Shown: positions 26,433 to 36,832 of the stretch, in pieces | How the letters are laid out: each line of letters begins with the position of its first letter | How positions within the stretch are numbered: the first letter of the stretch is position 1 | Notes under the pieces: model-generated | Seen by the model: the letters and a program-made list of their open reading frames with translations, nothing else | What the model was told of the DNA's origin: nothing | Databases searched by the model: none | Source of the DNA: Sphingobacterium sp. xlx-96 | GTDB taxonomy: Bacteria > Bacteroidota > Bacteroidia > Sphingobacteriales > Sphingobacteriaceae | NCBI RefSeq assembly: GCF_011007365.1 | Contig: NZ_WFKM01000011.1 | Location: 62,001 to 126,000, forward strand | Reading direction: 5' to 3' | Length of the DNA stretch: 64,000 nucleotides | Program-made: the position numbers and the translations under genes

Positions 26433-29400
26433 ATGTATGAAAATTATGGACAAGATAACCGTGTCTCGACAGGTTATTTTGCTGGATTAAAACGATTTGT
26501 CTGCTATCAACTGATAAGGGGTAGTAGGACATGGAGGAGACAAATTATGCGTGTGTCATTGACTTCTATTTTTATGACTTTCTGTATGATGCAGCTATCT
26601 GCTAGTGGCATCGCACAGCAAGTGACACTGAAAGCCAAGTCAACATCTGTTCGTCAGGTCTTTATGGCGATCAACAAACAGACAGGCTACCATTATGTAT
26701 GGTCTGCCCGTGATGTGGATCCGAATACCAAAATTTCGGTCGATATCGTACAAAAGCCACTAGATCAGGCTTTGGTTTCTATTTTGAACAATTTGGATTT
26801 AGGTTATGAAATCGATAATAAAACTATCGTAATCAAAGAGAAATCCAGAGTGATTTCGAGTAATACCGCAAATCGTGTTACGGCTTTGGACGATGTCCAA
26901 CAAAAGCAGGTATCCGGACGAATTGTAGATGCGCAGGGCAAACCAGTCCGCGGTGTCAGTATCCGTGTGAAAGGAACAGAATTGGGTACTGTGACCGATG
27001 AAAAAGGTTATTTTAAGTTTACGCAGACGGTTGACGCGGGTCAAAAGTTAGAGTGTTCTTGTTTAGGCTATAAACCTATGGAGTTAACAGCATCTACCAA
27101 TATGGGGACGATTGTGCTGCAGAATTTGAGTGCTGAGGTCGAGGCCGTAGATGTCGTTGTCAATACGGGGTACCAAAAAATCAGTAAAGAACGCGCTGCA
27201 GGTTCATTTTCTCAGGTTACGGCCAAAGATATGGAGGGCAGGTTGCAGACCAGCTTTTTGGAAAGAGCGGAAGGTTTATTGCCAGGGATGAGCCTCAATT
27301 TGAATACTTCATTACTTAATCCTCAGAATAAAAATAATTCCGTAGGGATTGAAGTTCGTGGAAGAGCGACACTTAACGCGGAAGCAGCTCCCTTGATTGT
27401 TGTTGACGGCATGCCTTATCAAGGAGATCTGACGGCGCTAAACCCAAACGATATCGAAACGATGACTGTATTAAAAGATGCTTCGGCAGCCTCTATCTAC
27501 GGAGTACGTTCTTCCAATGGGGTTATTGTCATTACGACAAAAATGGGGAAAGAAGGGCCTGCTAGGATCGATTATGCTAACACGTTATCTTTTAAAGGAT
27601 TGCCTAGTAAAAAGTACCAGAACCAAATGAGTTCGGCAGAACTCGTAGATTTCCAAAGGCAAATGTTTGGGTACAATTCAACGAACTATTCGTCGATACA
27701 AAAAGAGAGATATATGAACGATGTATACCTGATATTGCACGAGCATAAGGCAGGTATGCTATCTGATGAAGAATTGGAGAGTAAGCTAGATGTGTACCGT
27801 AATAGAAGCCGCTGGAATCATATGGATGAGTTTTTGAACGGTACCATAATGGACCAACAGCACAATCTATCCCTTTCAGGTGGTACTGATCGTTATAAAT
27901 ACAGCTATTCGTTAAACTATACGCAGCCTGGTGATTATAACAAAGGACGTCCAGTGAATAAGGGGGTCGGTTTTAATGTCAAAAATAATGTAAAACTGAC
28001 CGATTGGATGAATGTGAACCTAAATGTATTGGGTAAAAATCAGAAACAAAATGGTGATATCGGTTTCAATTATTATGACAACTATGTAGGTGGTAGAGCA
28101 TCTTATTTTATGCTTCGCAATGCGGATGGCTCGCCAACACATTGGTACGGTGATAAGTCACAGTTTGAAATAGACCGGCTAAATAGTCTGGGACTAGAGG
28201 ATGAGAGTTATATGCCTATTGAACATGTTAATAAAACCCATGTCAATTTCTTTAACAAATACCTCAATATCAACGTCGGGGCAAACTTTAAGTTAATGAA
28301 AGGCTTAACTTTTGACTTGATGTACCAGACAGAGCGCACAGAAGGTTACAACGCTACTACCTACGCGAAAGACAACAATACGGTTACTAGGCAAATTAAT
28401 GATGCTACGCAGATTGATAAAGATGGAATTATTAAGCGTAACGTGCCACAAGGTGCGCAGTTGTCAGAGCGTCGCAATGACATTAATTCGTATACCTTAC
28501 GTGGACAGTTGAATTACGAAAATACCTTTGGAGATAAGCACGACATCAATGTGATAGCCGGTGCAGAGCGACGTCAGATTAATAGTCGCTTTACCGATCT
28601 CTACAAATACGGCTATGACCCGAGTTCTTTAGTGTACAAAGGTATTAACGAGGACTTATTTGGAGTCAATTTAAAAAATACAGAGTCTTTGTTCGGAAAT
28701 TACACACTAGAGAAAAAGGAAAAAGGTTTCGAGGATCTCTTGGATCGTTTTGTTTCGTTCTATGCTAACGGGTCTTATACCTACAATCGTAATTTAACCT
28801 TGTCAGCTAGTATACGAATGGATCAATCCAACCTCTTTGGTACGGATGTCAAGAGTCAATATAAACCATTATGGTCAGTTGGGGCTTTATATAAATTACC
28901 TACGTTCGAGCAAGATTGGCTGGACCGCTTGGCAGTACGTATGACTTATGGTGTAAATGGTAACGTACCTAAAGGTAATGGCCCATATCTCATATCTCAG
29001 GTCAATTCACGATTGAATTACTTTACAGGAGAAATGCAGGCTACTATTACATCTCCACCCAACCCTTATTTACGGTGGGAGCGTACAGATATTTTCAATT
29101 TTGGTATAGATGTTTCAGTATTTAATCGATTGACAGCCTCAGTAGATATCTATAACAAAAGTACAGCTGATTTGTTAGGACCTACAGCAGTAGACCCTAC
29201 TTTAGGATGGTCTGTCGTGAACATGAATTACGGTAATATGCGCAACCGCGGGATCGAGGTAGCCTTGAATGCAAAAGTAATACAGTATGATAATTTTAGA
29301 TGGAATTCTACATTCAATTTTAGCTACAATCAAAATGAAATAACAAATCTTTATACCCAGCAGAGTACGCCTTACAGCTACTATAATACCGTACAGGAGC

Positions 29401-30113
29401 GTGTAGGTAAGCCAATAGGCAGTTTGTATAGTATTGATTATGAAGGCCTTGATGCTACTGGAGCGCCGCAAGCCCGTAAGGCGGATGGCACACTAGTCAA
29501 GACAACACAGCAGTTGAGTGTGGATGATTTGATTTACAATGGTACGACTATTCCTCCGTATAGTGTAGCTTTCCGAAATGGTTTTGACTATAAAGACTTC
29601 TCTTTAAACTTTATGTTTGTTTTCAATGGCGGTCATGTGATGCGTTCGGTACGACCAGAGCCTTTGACGAAGTACCCGATGTTAAATTATACCGCCAACT
29701 TTGATAGGCTTTGGTTGAACTACTGGAGAAACCCTGGTGACGAAGTGGATGCCGATATCGCTCCGCGTTACATGGCTGGTGCTTCTAACACGGTAACAGA
29801 TATTTACTCTGCAGGCGATCGATTTGTGGAACGTGCAGACTATATTAAGTTACGTGATATCTCGTTAAGCTATAATTTACCGGCCAAGTTAGTAGAAAAA
29901 ACACCATTGCGTTATGTTCGTGTTACTGGTCAAGTAATGAATGCGTGGCGTTGGGCAGCTAATAAGCACAATATCGATCCAGAAGTATGGTTCGGTTATG
30001 GAAGCACTCCTAGCAATCTTCGCCTTCCGGAGGGATACCGCCCGCCAAGTTCTCCCTCAAGAGGTGTTTTGGCTCCAATAACTTACAGTTTCGGTGTATC
30101 GGTTGGTTTATAA
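26433..30113 (+). CDS. SusC/RagA TonB-linked outer-membrane receptor with STN domain
   Basis: 1226 aa. Signal region 'VSLTSIFMTFCMMQLSASGIAQQ', an STN secretin/TonB signalling domain ('STSVRQVFMAINKQTGYHYVW...'), a carboxypeptidase-regulatory-like domain ('VSGRIVDAQGKPVRGVSIRVKGTELGTVTDEKGYFKF', from about residue 160), a plug with 'GIEVRGRATLNAEAAPLIVVDGMPYQGDLTALNPNDIETMTVLKDASAASIYGVRSSNGVIVITTK', and a large beta barrel. STN plus upstream sigma/FecR indicates transcriptional feedback on transport. The substrate is not evident; no glycoside hydrolase is present, but two thioredoxin-fold genes follow SusD. Confidence 0.93.
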   Translation: MYENYGQDNRVSTGYFAGLKRFVCYQLIRGSRTWRRQIMRVSLTSIFMTFCMMQLSASGIAQQVTLKAKSTSVRQVFMAINKQTGYHYVWSARDVDPNTKISVDIVQKPLDQALVSILNNLDLGYEIDNKTIVIKEKSRVISSNTANRVTALDDVQQKQVSGRIVDAQGKPVRGVSIRVKGTELGTVTDEKGYFKFTQTVDAGQKLECSCLGYKPMELTASTNMGTIVLQNLSAEVEAVDVVVNTGYQKISKERAAGSFSQVTAKDMEGRLQTSFLERAEGLLPGMSLNLNTSLLNPQNKNNSVGIEVRGRATLNAEAAPLIVVDGMPYQGDLTALNPNDIETMTVLKDASAASIYGVRSSNGVIVITTKMGKEGPARIDYANTLSFKGLPSKKYQNQMSSAELVDFQRQMFGYNSTNYSSIQKERYMNDVYLILHEHKAGMLSDEELESKLDVYRNRSRWNHMDEFLNGTIMDQQHNLSLSGGTDRYKYSYSLNYTQPGDYNKGRPVNKGVGFNVKNNVKLTDWMNVNLNVLGKNQKQNGDIGFNYYDNYVGGRASYFMLRNADGSPTHWYGDKSQFEIDRLNSLGLEDESYMPIEHVNKTHVNFFNKYLNINVGANFKLMKGLTFDLMYQTERTEGYNATTYAKDNNTVTRQINDATQIDKDGIIKRNVPQGAQLSERRNDINSYTLRGQLNYENTFGDKHDINVIAGAERRQINSRFTDLYKYGYDPSSLVYKGINEDLFGVNLKNTESLFGNYTLEKKEKGFEDLLDRFVSFYANGSYTYNRNLTLSASIRMDQSNLFGTDVKSQYKPLWSVGALYKLPTFEQDWLDRLAVRMTYGVNGNVPKGNGPYLISQVNSRLNYFTGEMQATITSPPNPYLRWERTDIFNFGIDVSVFNRLTASVDIYNKSTADLLGPTAVDPTLGWSVVNMNYGNMRNRGIEVALNAKVIQYDNFRWNSTFNFSYNQNEITNLYTQQSTPYSYYNTVQERVGKPIGSLYSIDYEGLDATGAPQARKADGTLVKTTQQLSVDDLIYNGTTIPPYSVAFRNGFDYKDFSLNFMFVFNGGHVMRSVRPEPLTKYPMLNYTANFDRLWLNYWRNPGDEVDADIAPRYMAGASNTVTDIYSAGDRFVERADYIKLRDISLSYNLPAKLVEKTPLRYVRVTGQVMNAWRWAANKHNIDPEVWFGYGSTPSNLRLPEGYRPPSSPSRGVLAPITYSFGVSVGL

Positions 30114-30134
30114 TTCATTTAATTATCAAAAAAC

Positions 30135-31583
30135 ATGAAGAAAGTATTTTCTATAGCTTTAATAGCTTCTATATTCCTTTCAAGTTGTAACTCTTATCTG
30201 GACGTGAAGCCTAAAGGGTTTACGATACCAGAATTGCTCAATGACTATCAGTTACTTTTGAATGATCAAGGTCTGATACGTGCCTCGCCAGTATTTTCTA
30301 ACTACATAACAGACAACATTTTGTCAGGCACTAGGGTCGACGTGAATAGAGGAGCAAGCTTTGACTATTATTCGACATTCCAAAAGCGTTTGTACACTTT
30401 TGAACATGGTCCGATATTCGAAGATGGGCAGTATGAGATTTATTGGGAAACTGCATATTCTCATATTTTTACGTTCAATGTAATTATCAATAACGTACTA
30501 GCTGCCAAGGATGGTAAGGAGTCCGAAAAGAAACGAGTGTGGGCAGAAGCGAAAGTAGGTAGAGCTTTTGAGTATTTATCTTTAGTCAATATCTATAGCA
30601 AGCATTATGATACAGCTACAGCAGATACGGATTTAGGTGTACCTTTGGTACTTACTGAAGATATTACAAAGAGCTATGAGCGTGTATCAGTAGCAAAGAT
30701 TTACGAATTGGTACGACGTGATTTAGAAGACGCTTTACCTCACCTTGCAACCCATTCAAATAACAAGTACCAAGCCCTAAAGTCTGTTGGATATGGGTTT
30801 CTAAGTAGAATGGCTCTATATCAGGGGGATTTTAAAGCGGCCTTGGAAAATGCCAGCGAAGCACTGAAGCTGAACGATTATTTGGAAGATTATAATCTGT
30901 ATACGACCAAGGAAAAGTCTACTTGGGGAAGGGTACATCTAAAAACAGATGTAGACGAAGAATTTCCAGAAATCAGAGATAACAATGAGGTTCTTTGGGG
31001 ACGAATGGGGACAGCATCAAACGGATCATTAAATACAGAGGTCTATGCTTCAAATGACTTGATAGATACTTACAAGCGTAACTTGGATGCAGATGCTAAG
31101 GACATGCGGTACGAATTATTCTTCTGTCGTGACAGTGCTTCCTTTGGAGCAAATGTAATCCGCTTTCCTGGTCGGGTGCTGTGGGCCCCATGGATAGATT
31201 TCAACACTGGGTTCGGAACACCTGAGCTGTACCTGATCGCAGCGGAAGCAGAAGCTCGTATTGGCTCTACAGCAGAAGCATTGCGTTTGATTAACACGTT
31301 AAGAGATAAACGTATTGAAAACAATAAGCATATTACCGGTTTGAACAAAGCCCAGACTTTACAGCTAGTTTTGGACGAACGTAATAGGGAAATGCCATTA
31401 ATCGCGAGTACGCGATTGATTGATTTAAAGCGCTTACACAAGACAGGCGACTTAACCAAGGACATAGTCCATTATGTAGAAGGAAAGGAATTCCGGATGT
31501 CATCAGGTGATGCACGAATGATCCTTCCTGTTGCCCCAAAGGCATTGGATATTAACCCCACCATGCCGCAATACGAAAGATAA
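30135..31583 (+). CDS. SusD/RagB-family nutrient-binding lipoprotein
   Basis: 482 aa. Lipobox 'IFLSSCNSYLDVKPKG', then the TPR-rich SusD fold and a typical C-terminus with 'FGTPELYLIAAEAEARIGSTAEALRLINTLRDKRI' and 'RNREMPLIASTRLIDLKRLHKTGD'. Surface partner of the preceding SusC, starting 21 bases after it. Confidence 0.92.
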   Translation: MKKVFSIALIASIFLSSCNSYLDVKPKGFTIPELLNDYQLLLNDQGLIRASPVFSNYITDNILSGTRVDVNRGASFDYYSTFQKRLYTFEHGPIFEDGQYEIYWETAYSHIFTFNVIINNVLAAKDGKESEKKRVWAEAKVGRAFEYLSLVNIYSKHYDTATADTDLGVPLVLTEDITKSYERVSVAKIYELVRRDLEDALPHLATHSNNKYQALKSVGYGFLSRMALYQGDFKAALENASEALKLNDYLEDYNLYTTKEKSTWGRVHLKTDVDEEFPEIRDNNEVLWGRMGTASNGSLNTEVYASNDLIDTYKRNLDADAKDMRYELFFCRDSASFGANVIRFPGRVLWAPWIDFNTGFGTPELYLIAAEAEARIGSTAEALRLINTLRDKRIENNKHITGLNKAQTLQLVLDERNREMPLIASTRLIDLKRLHKTGDLTKDIVHYVEGKEFRMSSGDARMILPVAPKALDINPTMPQYER

Positions 31584-31659
31584 ATCCAAAGGCGTATTAC
31601 TTTGCAGATCGAGCAACGGTAATGCGCCTTTAAATATTTTAGAAAGCAAATTAATACCT

Positions 31660-32856
31660 ATGAACCGTATTATATTTAGTTTAGTTTTCTTTGTGGCTTG
31701 TACATTTGTACAGGCCCAAGAAGCTATCCATTTTAAGAAAATAAGCCTTTCTGAGGCTAAAGCACAAGCGAAGGCAAGTGGCAAGTTGATATTTGTCGAT
31801 GGTTATACCTCTTGGTGTGCACCCTGCAAATGGATGGAAGGCAATGTCTTCAATCAGGTCGATGCGGCAAAGTTTTACAATGACAATTTTATCAATATCA
31901 AATTTGACTGTGAGGTAGGAGAGGGGATTGATGTGGCCAAGCAGTACAATATCCGTAGTTTTCCGACTTATCTATTTTTGGATACGGAAGGCGAGTTAAT
32001 GTATCGCTCGCAGTCCCGAATGGAAATGCAGGAATTTATCGCCGAGGGCAAGCGTGCGTTAGATCCTAACTTTCAGATTCCGACTATTCGTGCCCGTTAT
32101 AAGGCTGGTGAGCGAAGCCCGAACTTTTTAGCCGCTTATATTACTACTATGACCAAGGTGGATCCCGTTTCGACAGAGGAAGCTAAAAGTGCTTTGGATG
32201 GAATTGCCGATCCTTCATTCTTAAAGTCAGAAGCAGGCTGGAGCATCATTGAGCTATTTGGTCAGAGTCCAAAGGATAAGTATGGCAAATTCTTTATGGA
32301 CAACCGTCCATATTTCAAAGGCTTACTTTCTGCGGAGGTATTTGAGAAAAAAGAAGCTCATCTGATGAAATATGCGATGTATGATTATATCCGTACTAAG
32401 GATGAAGCACAGTTTAAAGAAGGTCTAGCTTATTTTTCAAGTAAAACGGACGAAGCAAGTCAAGTCGATGCAGCGATGTTTAAGGTTGAATGGATAGCAG
32501 CTCATGGCACTGATAAGGAATTTATCGATTACACAAATCACTTGCGCAAAGGTCTGTTTAAGCAGGAAGACGAGCGGTTAAGTTTTATCGCTCGACGCTA
32601 TTCGGGCAAGTATGGAACAAGTAAAGAGCCTTCTGCAAAAGTACTGAAGCAATCTTATGTATTGGCAAAGCAAGCCGTAGCCCTAAATGAGAATTCTTAT
32701 TCCAATCAAGGTACTTTTGCAGAGATCTGTATCACCTTGAAAAAGAAAAAAGAAGCTGTAAAAGCAGCTGAAGCGGCACGCGCTTTGGCAGAGCTAGAGA
32801 CCTCTAAAATTGTAAAGATAGCTGATGCGCTTTTAGCTAGAGCACAGGCATTGTAA
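31660..32856 (+). CDS. Exported thioredoxin-fold protein
   Basis: 398 aa from MNRIIFSLVFF, whose signal peptide ends near 'FVQAQ'. Thioredoxin-like domain with 'FVDGYTSWCAPCKWMEGNVF' (CAPC active site near residue 53), then a C-terminal helical part without recognised domain. The start at 31531 inside susD is less likely because it puts 43 atypical residues before the signal. A redox protein in the envelope that probably belongs to the SusC/D transcription unit. Confidence 0.85.
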   Translation: MNRIIFSLVFFVACTFVQAQEAIHFKKISLSEAKAQAKASGKLIFVDGYTSWCAPCKWMEGNVFNQVDAAKFYNDNFINIKFDCEVGEGIDVAKQYNIRSFPTYLFLDTEGELMYRSQSRMEMQEFIAEGKRALDPNFQIPTIRARYKAGERSPNFLAAYITTMTKVDPVSTEEAKSALDGIADPSFLKSEAGWSIIELFGQSPKDKYGKFFMDNRPYFKGLLSAEVFEKKEAHLMKYAMYDYIRTKDEAQFKEGLAYFSSKTDEASQVDAAMFKVEWIAAHGTDKEFIDYTNHLRKGLFKQEDERLSFIARRYSGKYGTSKEPSAKVLKQSYVLAKQAVALNENSYSNQGTFAEICITLKKKKEAVKAAEAARALAELETSKIVKIADALLARAQAL

Positions 32857-32861
32857 CGTAT

Positions 32862-34025
32862 ATGAAAAAGATGAAAGCAATGAAAAATATCCTTTGGACT
32901 CTATTGTTGGGCGGCATAGCCATAGGGCAGATACAAGCGCAAGAATTTGATTTCACGATTAAGTTAAAACCAGGTAAAGACGTACCGAAAACGGCAAAGG
33001 TATTCGTTCGTTACTTTGTTGATAGACAATTGGTCTTGGATTCGGTGGTGTTCAATGGTAAAGCACAGCGGTATACCAACAAGTTGAACGAAGCAACGCT
33101 AGTGAATCTCTACTATTCTCCGGAGGGCGATTCTTTTTTCAGTCGCAACAGGGCCAAAAGATTAGACAAAGTAGATCTATATGTCGATAAAGGAACCACC
33201 ACAATAAGTTTTGGAAAGGAGATTGCTCAGGCGCAGATTAAAGGATCTACAATTCAGACCGCATTTGCACATTACAGGAGTTTTATGCAGCCAATAGATG
33301 TTCAGATAGATAAACTGATGGCACAAAGATCTACACTCTTTGGAATGAAGGAAGAGGGAAAAGTAGAGCTTGAAAACGTGAATCTAGCTTTAGCGCAGAT
33401 CGAAGAAGAAAAAGCAAAGGCCAAAGAAGTGTATATCAAACAAAACCCCAATTCTTATTTTAGCCTTCTTGCGCTGAAAGAATTAGCTGGGTATGATATT
33501 GATACCGACTTTATAGAGCCTTTGTTTTTAAGCTTGTCTCCTCAGTTGCAGGCAGGTCAAGAAGGGCAATTACTTGCCTCAGAAATTGCTATCGCTAAGC
33601 TCGTAGGCGTGGGCAAACAAGCCCCCTTATTCAGTCAACCCGATACGAAAGGCAATATCGTGAAGTTGGAGGATTTTAAAGGTCAGTATGTATTGGTCGA
33701 TTTTTGGGCCTCTTGGTGTGGCCCTTGCCGGGCAGACAACCCTAATCTGGTAAAAGCATACCATGCATTTAAGGATAAAAATTTCACTATCCTGGGAGTA
33801 TCACTGGATAAGGAAGGCAAGAAGCAGGATTGGCTCAATGCGATCGAGAAAGACGGTTTACCTTGGCAGCAGGTCAGTGATCTTACGGGCTGGAAGTCGG
33901 AGGTGGCTGCGTTGTATGGTATCAAGGCAATCCCACAGAATTTTCTCATAGACCCCAATGGAAAGATTGTCGCCAAGAATCTCCACGGTAATAGTCTAGA
34001 AAATAAGCTTAAGGAATTGTTGTAG
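32862..34025 (+). CDS. TlpA-like thiol-disulfide oxidoreductase with N-terminal DUF4369-like domain
   Basis: 387 aa. Signal peptide (ILWTLLLGGIAIGQIQAQ), a DUF4369-type N-terminal region and a C-terminal AhpC/TlpA domain with 'VDFWASWCGPCRADNPNLVKAYHAFKDKNFTILGVSLD' (CGPC near residue 287) and 'ALYGIKAIPQNFLIDPNGKIVAKNL'. Starts 5 bases after the first thioredoxin-like gene and ends the unit before a strong terminator. Confidence 0.9.
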   Translation: MKKMKAMKNILWTLLLGGIAIGQIQAQEFDFTIKLKPGKDVPKTAKVFVRYFVDRQLVLDSVVFNGKAQRYTNKLNEATLVNLYYSPEGDSFFSRNRAKRLDKVDLYVDKGTTTISFGKEIAQAQIKGSTIQTAFAHYRSFMQPIDVQIDKLMAQRSTLFGMKEEGKVELENVNLALAQIEEEKAKAKEVYIKQNPNSYFSLLALKELAGYDIDTDFIEPLFLSLSPQLQAGQEGQLLASEIAIAKLVGVGKQAPLFSQPDTKGNIVKLEDFKGQYVLVDFWASWCGPCRADNPNLVKAYHAFKDKNFTILGVSLDKEGKKQDWLNAIEKDGLPWQQVSDLTGWKSEVAALYGIKAIPQNFLIDPNGKIVAKNLHGNSLENKLKELL

Positions 34026-34044
34026 TACAGACTACTATTCCATT

Positions 34045-34074
34045 TGGGGACTCAACACGAGTCCCCATTTTTAT
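34045..34074 (+). terminator. Intrinsic terminator of the SusC/D-thioredoxin unit
   Basis: Stem TGGGGACTC / GAGTCCCCA with an AACAC loop, followed by TTTTTATT. Confidence 0.92.
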
Positions 34075-34105
34075 TAGACCGAAATACCGAAGTCATCAAG
34101 TATTT

Positions 34106-34351
34106 TTAATAGTTAACTTCACCTTCCTCAAATTCAATTTTATTGGCGCCTAAGATTCTGGTTCGTGTGAGTGATTTAACCGGTACACCTAATTCAAGTA
34201 GAAGTTTATGACCCCGCTGAACTAATTTTTCAATGATAAAGTCCATTCCCGGCAAATGAGCACCGGTCTTTTGCACTAGATCATATATCCCCATTGCTGC
34301 GCTGTAATTAGCCAAAAAGTCATCGATAAATACCACCAAGTCTACACTCAA
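34106..34351 (-). pseudogene. xpt: Remnant of xanthine phosphoribosyltransferase (C-terminal part)
   Basis: The frame reads 'LVVFIDDFLANYSAAMGIYDLVQKTGAHLPGMDFIIEKLVQRGHKLLLELGVPVKSLTRTRIL', matching the PRTase loop and C-terminus of Xpt (VxxIDDFLANGxAA...). Full-length Xpt is about 190 aa; here only about 80 remain and the frame hits a stop just upstream (TAA near 34368), with no ATG. The Gly of the loop is replaced by Tyr. A further degenerate piece, 'MVFIRKEK' on the minus strand at 34478-34501, resembles the VFARK segment normally about 40-50 residues before the loop, which supports decay rather than a real short protein. The 34352-34675 stretch contains nothing else I can support. Confidence 0.8.
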
Positions 34352-34675
34352 AGCTTCAAATAGCTTTTATAGGTACAATACCTTAGGATAACAAATCACG
34401 TCTAAATTGTTTGTTATCTTGAGTTTTCAAGAATAAAAACATATATTTGACAAAAATAGAAAAACATAATAAAATGTCTTTTCTTTCCGTATAAATACCA
34501 TATCGCAATTTTGTTTCTCCTACCCGAGAGAAGCCTTGTACAGCTAGCAAGTGGCAGTACATAGATTGGATATGGGAAAAATTAAGTTTCAGTTTTTTAC
34601 TTTTTTACAAGCGACAATATTGTTTCATCGGTATATTTTAGCCGATGGATACACTATTTACATTATTCTTTTGAA

Positions 34676-36568
34676 ATGAATATTTATCCGGAAAACTTCG
34701 AACAAAAAATAGATTTCGATACCATTAGACAGTACCTCAAAGACTACTGTTTAAGCCCATTGGGCATGGAGAAAGTAGATTCCATGACCTTTGCCACAGA
34801 TTTTAAAGAGATTTCTAACGCACTGATATGCACCAGTGAATTATTAGAGATTATCGCTAGCAAGGAGAGCTTCCCTGCAGATTTCTTTCTAGATATTCGC
34901 GTGTCATTGCGGCAGATTGAGAAAGACAGTACCGCTTGGCTATCCGAAAAAGAAATCCCTCTTTTGGCAGACTCGTTAGAGACTATAATACAGATAGTAG
35001 ATTTCTTAAATAAAGAAGACAATGAAGAAAGAGGATTAAAATACCCTACACTCAACAAGCTATCAAAGTTGATCAAGACGTTTCCTGCTGTAGTGCAAAA
35101 AGCTAATTTTATCTTAGATAAATCCAATCAGATAAAAGATAACGCCTCCAAAAGGCTATCAACTATCCGCAAAGGTAAGGTAGAAGCAGAAAAAGATATC
35201 ATAAAAGCTATGGCTACTGCATTAAGGCAAGCCCAGACACAGGGAATTGTAGACCGCGACGTTCAGGCTGATTTCCGTGGGGGGCATTACCTTATCCCAG
35301 TTACTGCAACAAACAAAAAGAAGATTAAAGGTATCGTCCGCGACAGTTCAGGAAGTGGTCGCACATTTTTTATCGAACCGGAAGCGGTTGTTCAAGCATC
35401 GATTCGACTCCGAGAGTTAGAAAATGAGGAACGACGTGAAGTCTTACACATATTGACCGAATTTGCCAATTTCATACGACCGGATATCACAGATATTTTG
35501 AATTCCTATGACTTTATGGCGATGATTGATTTCATTCGTGCCAAAGCGTTGTTTGCAAGCAGAATCAAAGCAACAATGCCCCTGATCGAAAACAAACAAC
35601 AGGTTGATTGGTCAAGAGCAATTCATCCTTTATTAGAGATCACCCTACGTCAACAGAATATGCAGACCCATCCGTTGGATATACGACTTACGCCTGAAGA
35701 TAGGATTTTGGTAGTCTCTGGAGTGAATGCTGGCGGAAAATCACTCTGTCTGAAGACCGTAGCGTTGTTACAGTACATGCTCCAATGTGGCTTATTGATT
35801 CCCGTAGACCCTAGGTCCAAAGCAGGGGTATTCCAACACCTTTTCATGGATATAGGCGACGGACAAAGTGTAGTGAACAGTTTAAGCACATATACCTCAC
35901 ATTTACGTAATATGAAGTTTTTTGTTGAAAATCATAACGATAAAACACTGATGCTCATCGATGAATTTGGGGGAGGTACCGAGCCACAGATAGGTGGGGC
36001 TATAGCCGAAACATTACTCGATCGTTTCAATAGTAAAAAAAGCTTTGGTTTGATCACCACCCATTTCCAAAACCTCAAACACTTTGCTTACAGGACCGCA
36101 GGTATTGTTAATGGTGCGATGCTGTACGATTCGGAAAATAACCGACCGATGTACAAGTTATCGATCGGCACACCGGGTAGTTCATTTGCGATCGAGGTAG
36201 CTAGACGGATCGGCTTGGAAGAGACTATTATCGTTGACGCTTCCAACAAAATAGGAAAAGAGTTTGTCAATATGGACGAATTTTTACAAGCCATATCACA
36301 GGATAAGTTATACTGGGAGAGTAAGCGGAAAGAGTTAATAGCAGATAAATCCTACAAAGAATCAATTGCTTCACCAACCCTCCTTCCGCTAGCACAAGTA
36401 GATTCACCCAAGCACGCGAATGTCACTTTAAGTGTAGGAGACAAAGTATGTATGGTAGATCAGACGGCGATAGGGGTCATCTTAGATATATCAGGACGTC
36501 GTGCTACAGTCGCTTTCGGTACGTTGGAAACGAAAATAGCATTGGATAGATTACAGACTGTCCGCTAG
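34676..36568 (+). CDS. MutS2-like ATPase without Smr domain
   Basis: 630 aa. Same architecture as MutS2: N-terminal clamp region, 'DFRGGHYLIPVTATNKKKIKGIVRDSSGSGRTFFIEPEAVV', ATPase with Walker A GVNAGGKS at about residue 349 (Val in place of Pro), 'LMLIDEFGGGTEPQIGG' and 'THFQNLKHFA'. It stops after a KOW-like C-terminal stretch ('VGDKVCMVDQTAIGVILDISGRRATVAFGTLETKI') and lacks both the long coiled coil and the Smr nuclease. Reading frame intact and well conserved, so it is not a pseudogene. Paralogous to the 793-aa gene at 15618. Function unknown; a DNA- or ribosome-bound ATPase without nuclease is an inference. Confidence 0.85.
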   Translation: MNIYPENFEQKIDFDTIRQYLKDYCLSPLGMEKVDSMTFATDFKEISNALICTSELLEIIASKESFPADFFLDIRVSLRQIEKDSTAWLSEKEIPLLADSLETIIQIVDFLNKEDNEERGLKYPTLNKLSKLIKTFPAVVQKANFILDKSNQIKDNASKRLSTIRKGKVEAEKDIIKAMATALRQAQTQGIVDRDVQADFRGGHYLIPVTATNKKKIKGIVRDSSGSGRTFFIEPEAVVQASIRLRELENEERREVLHILTEFANFIRPDITDILNSYDFMAMIDFIRAKALFASRIKATMPLIENKQQVDWSRAIHPLLEITLRQQNMQTHPLDIRLTPEDRILVVSGVNAGGKSLCLKTVALLQYMLQCGLLIPVDPRSKAGVFQHLFMDIGDGQSVVNSLSTYTSHLRNMKFFVENHNDKTLMLIDEFGGGTEPQIGGAIAETLLDRFNSKKSFGLITTHFQNLKHFAYRTAGIVNGAMLYDSENNRPMYKLSIGTPGSSFAIEVARRIGLEETIIVDASNKIGKEFVNMDEFLQAISQDKLYWESKRKELIADKSYKESIASPTLLPLAQVDSPKHANVTLSVGDKVCMVDQTAIGVILDISGRRATVAFGTLETKIALDRLQTVR

Positions 36569-36581
36569 CAGTACAATTTAG

Positions 36582-36610
36582 GCTGTGCAGATAGGATCTG
36601 CACAGCTTTT
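36582..36610 (+). terminator. Terminator after the MutS2-like gene
   Basis: 11-bp stem GCTGTGCAGAT / ATCTGCACAGC with AGG loop, followed by TTTTCGTT. Confidence 0.88.
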
Positions 36611-36832
36611 CGTTATTAGCTCTTGTATATATAAGTAAATTAATCCAAGAGATATTTTAGTCTTTCCAAAATAAGGCGATTATCTATTTAACATAATTAT
36701 ATTTATTGTGTTACTTTTCATTTTTCTTACTTATAGTAAGATACCTTCGTGCCTATATTCCAACTTTCATAGTAGTACAATAGGGGATAATGCTTATATT
36801 AGTGCAGATTGATTATAATAACAGTAAGGATT

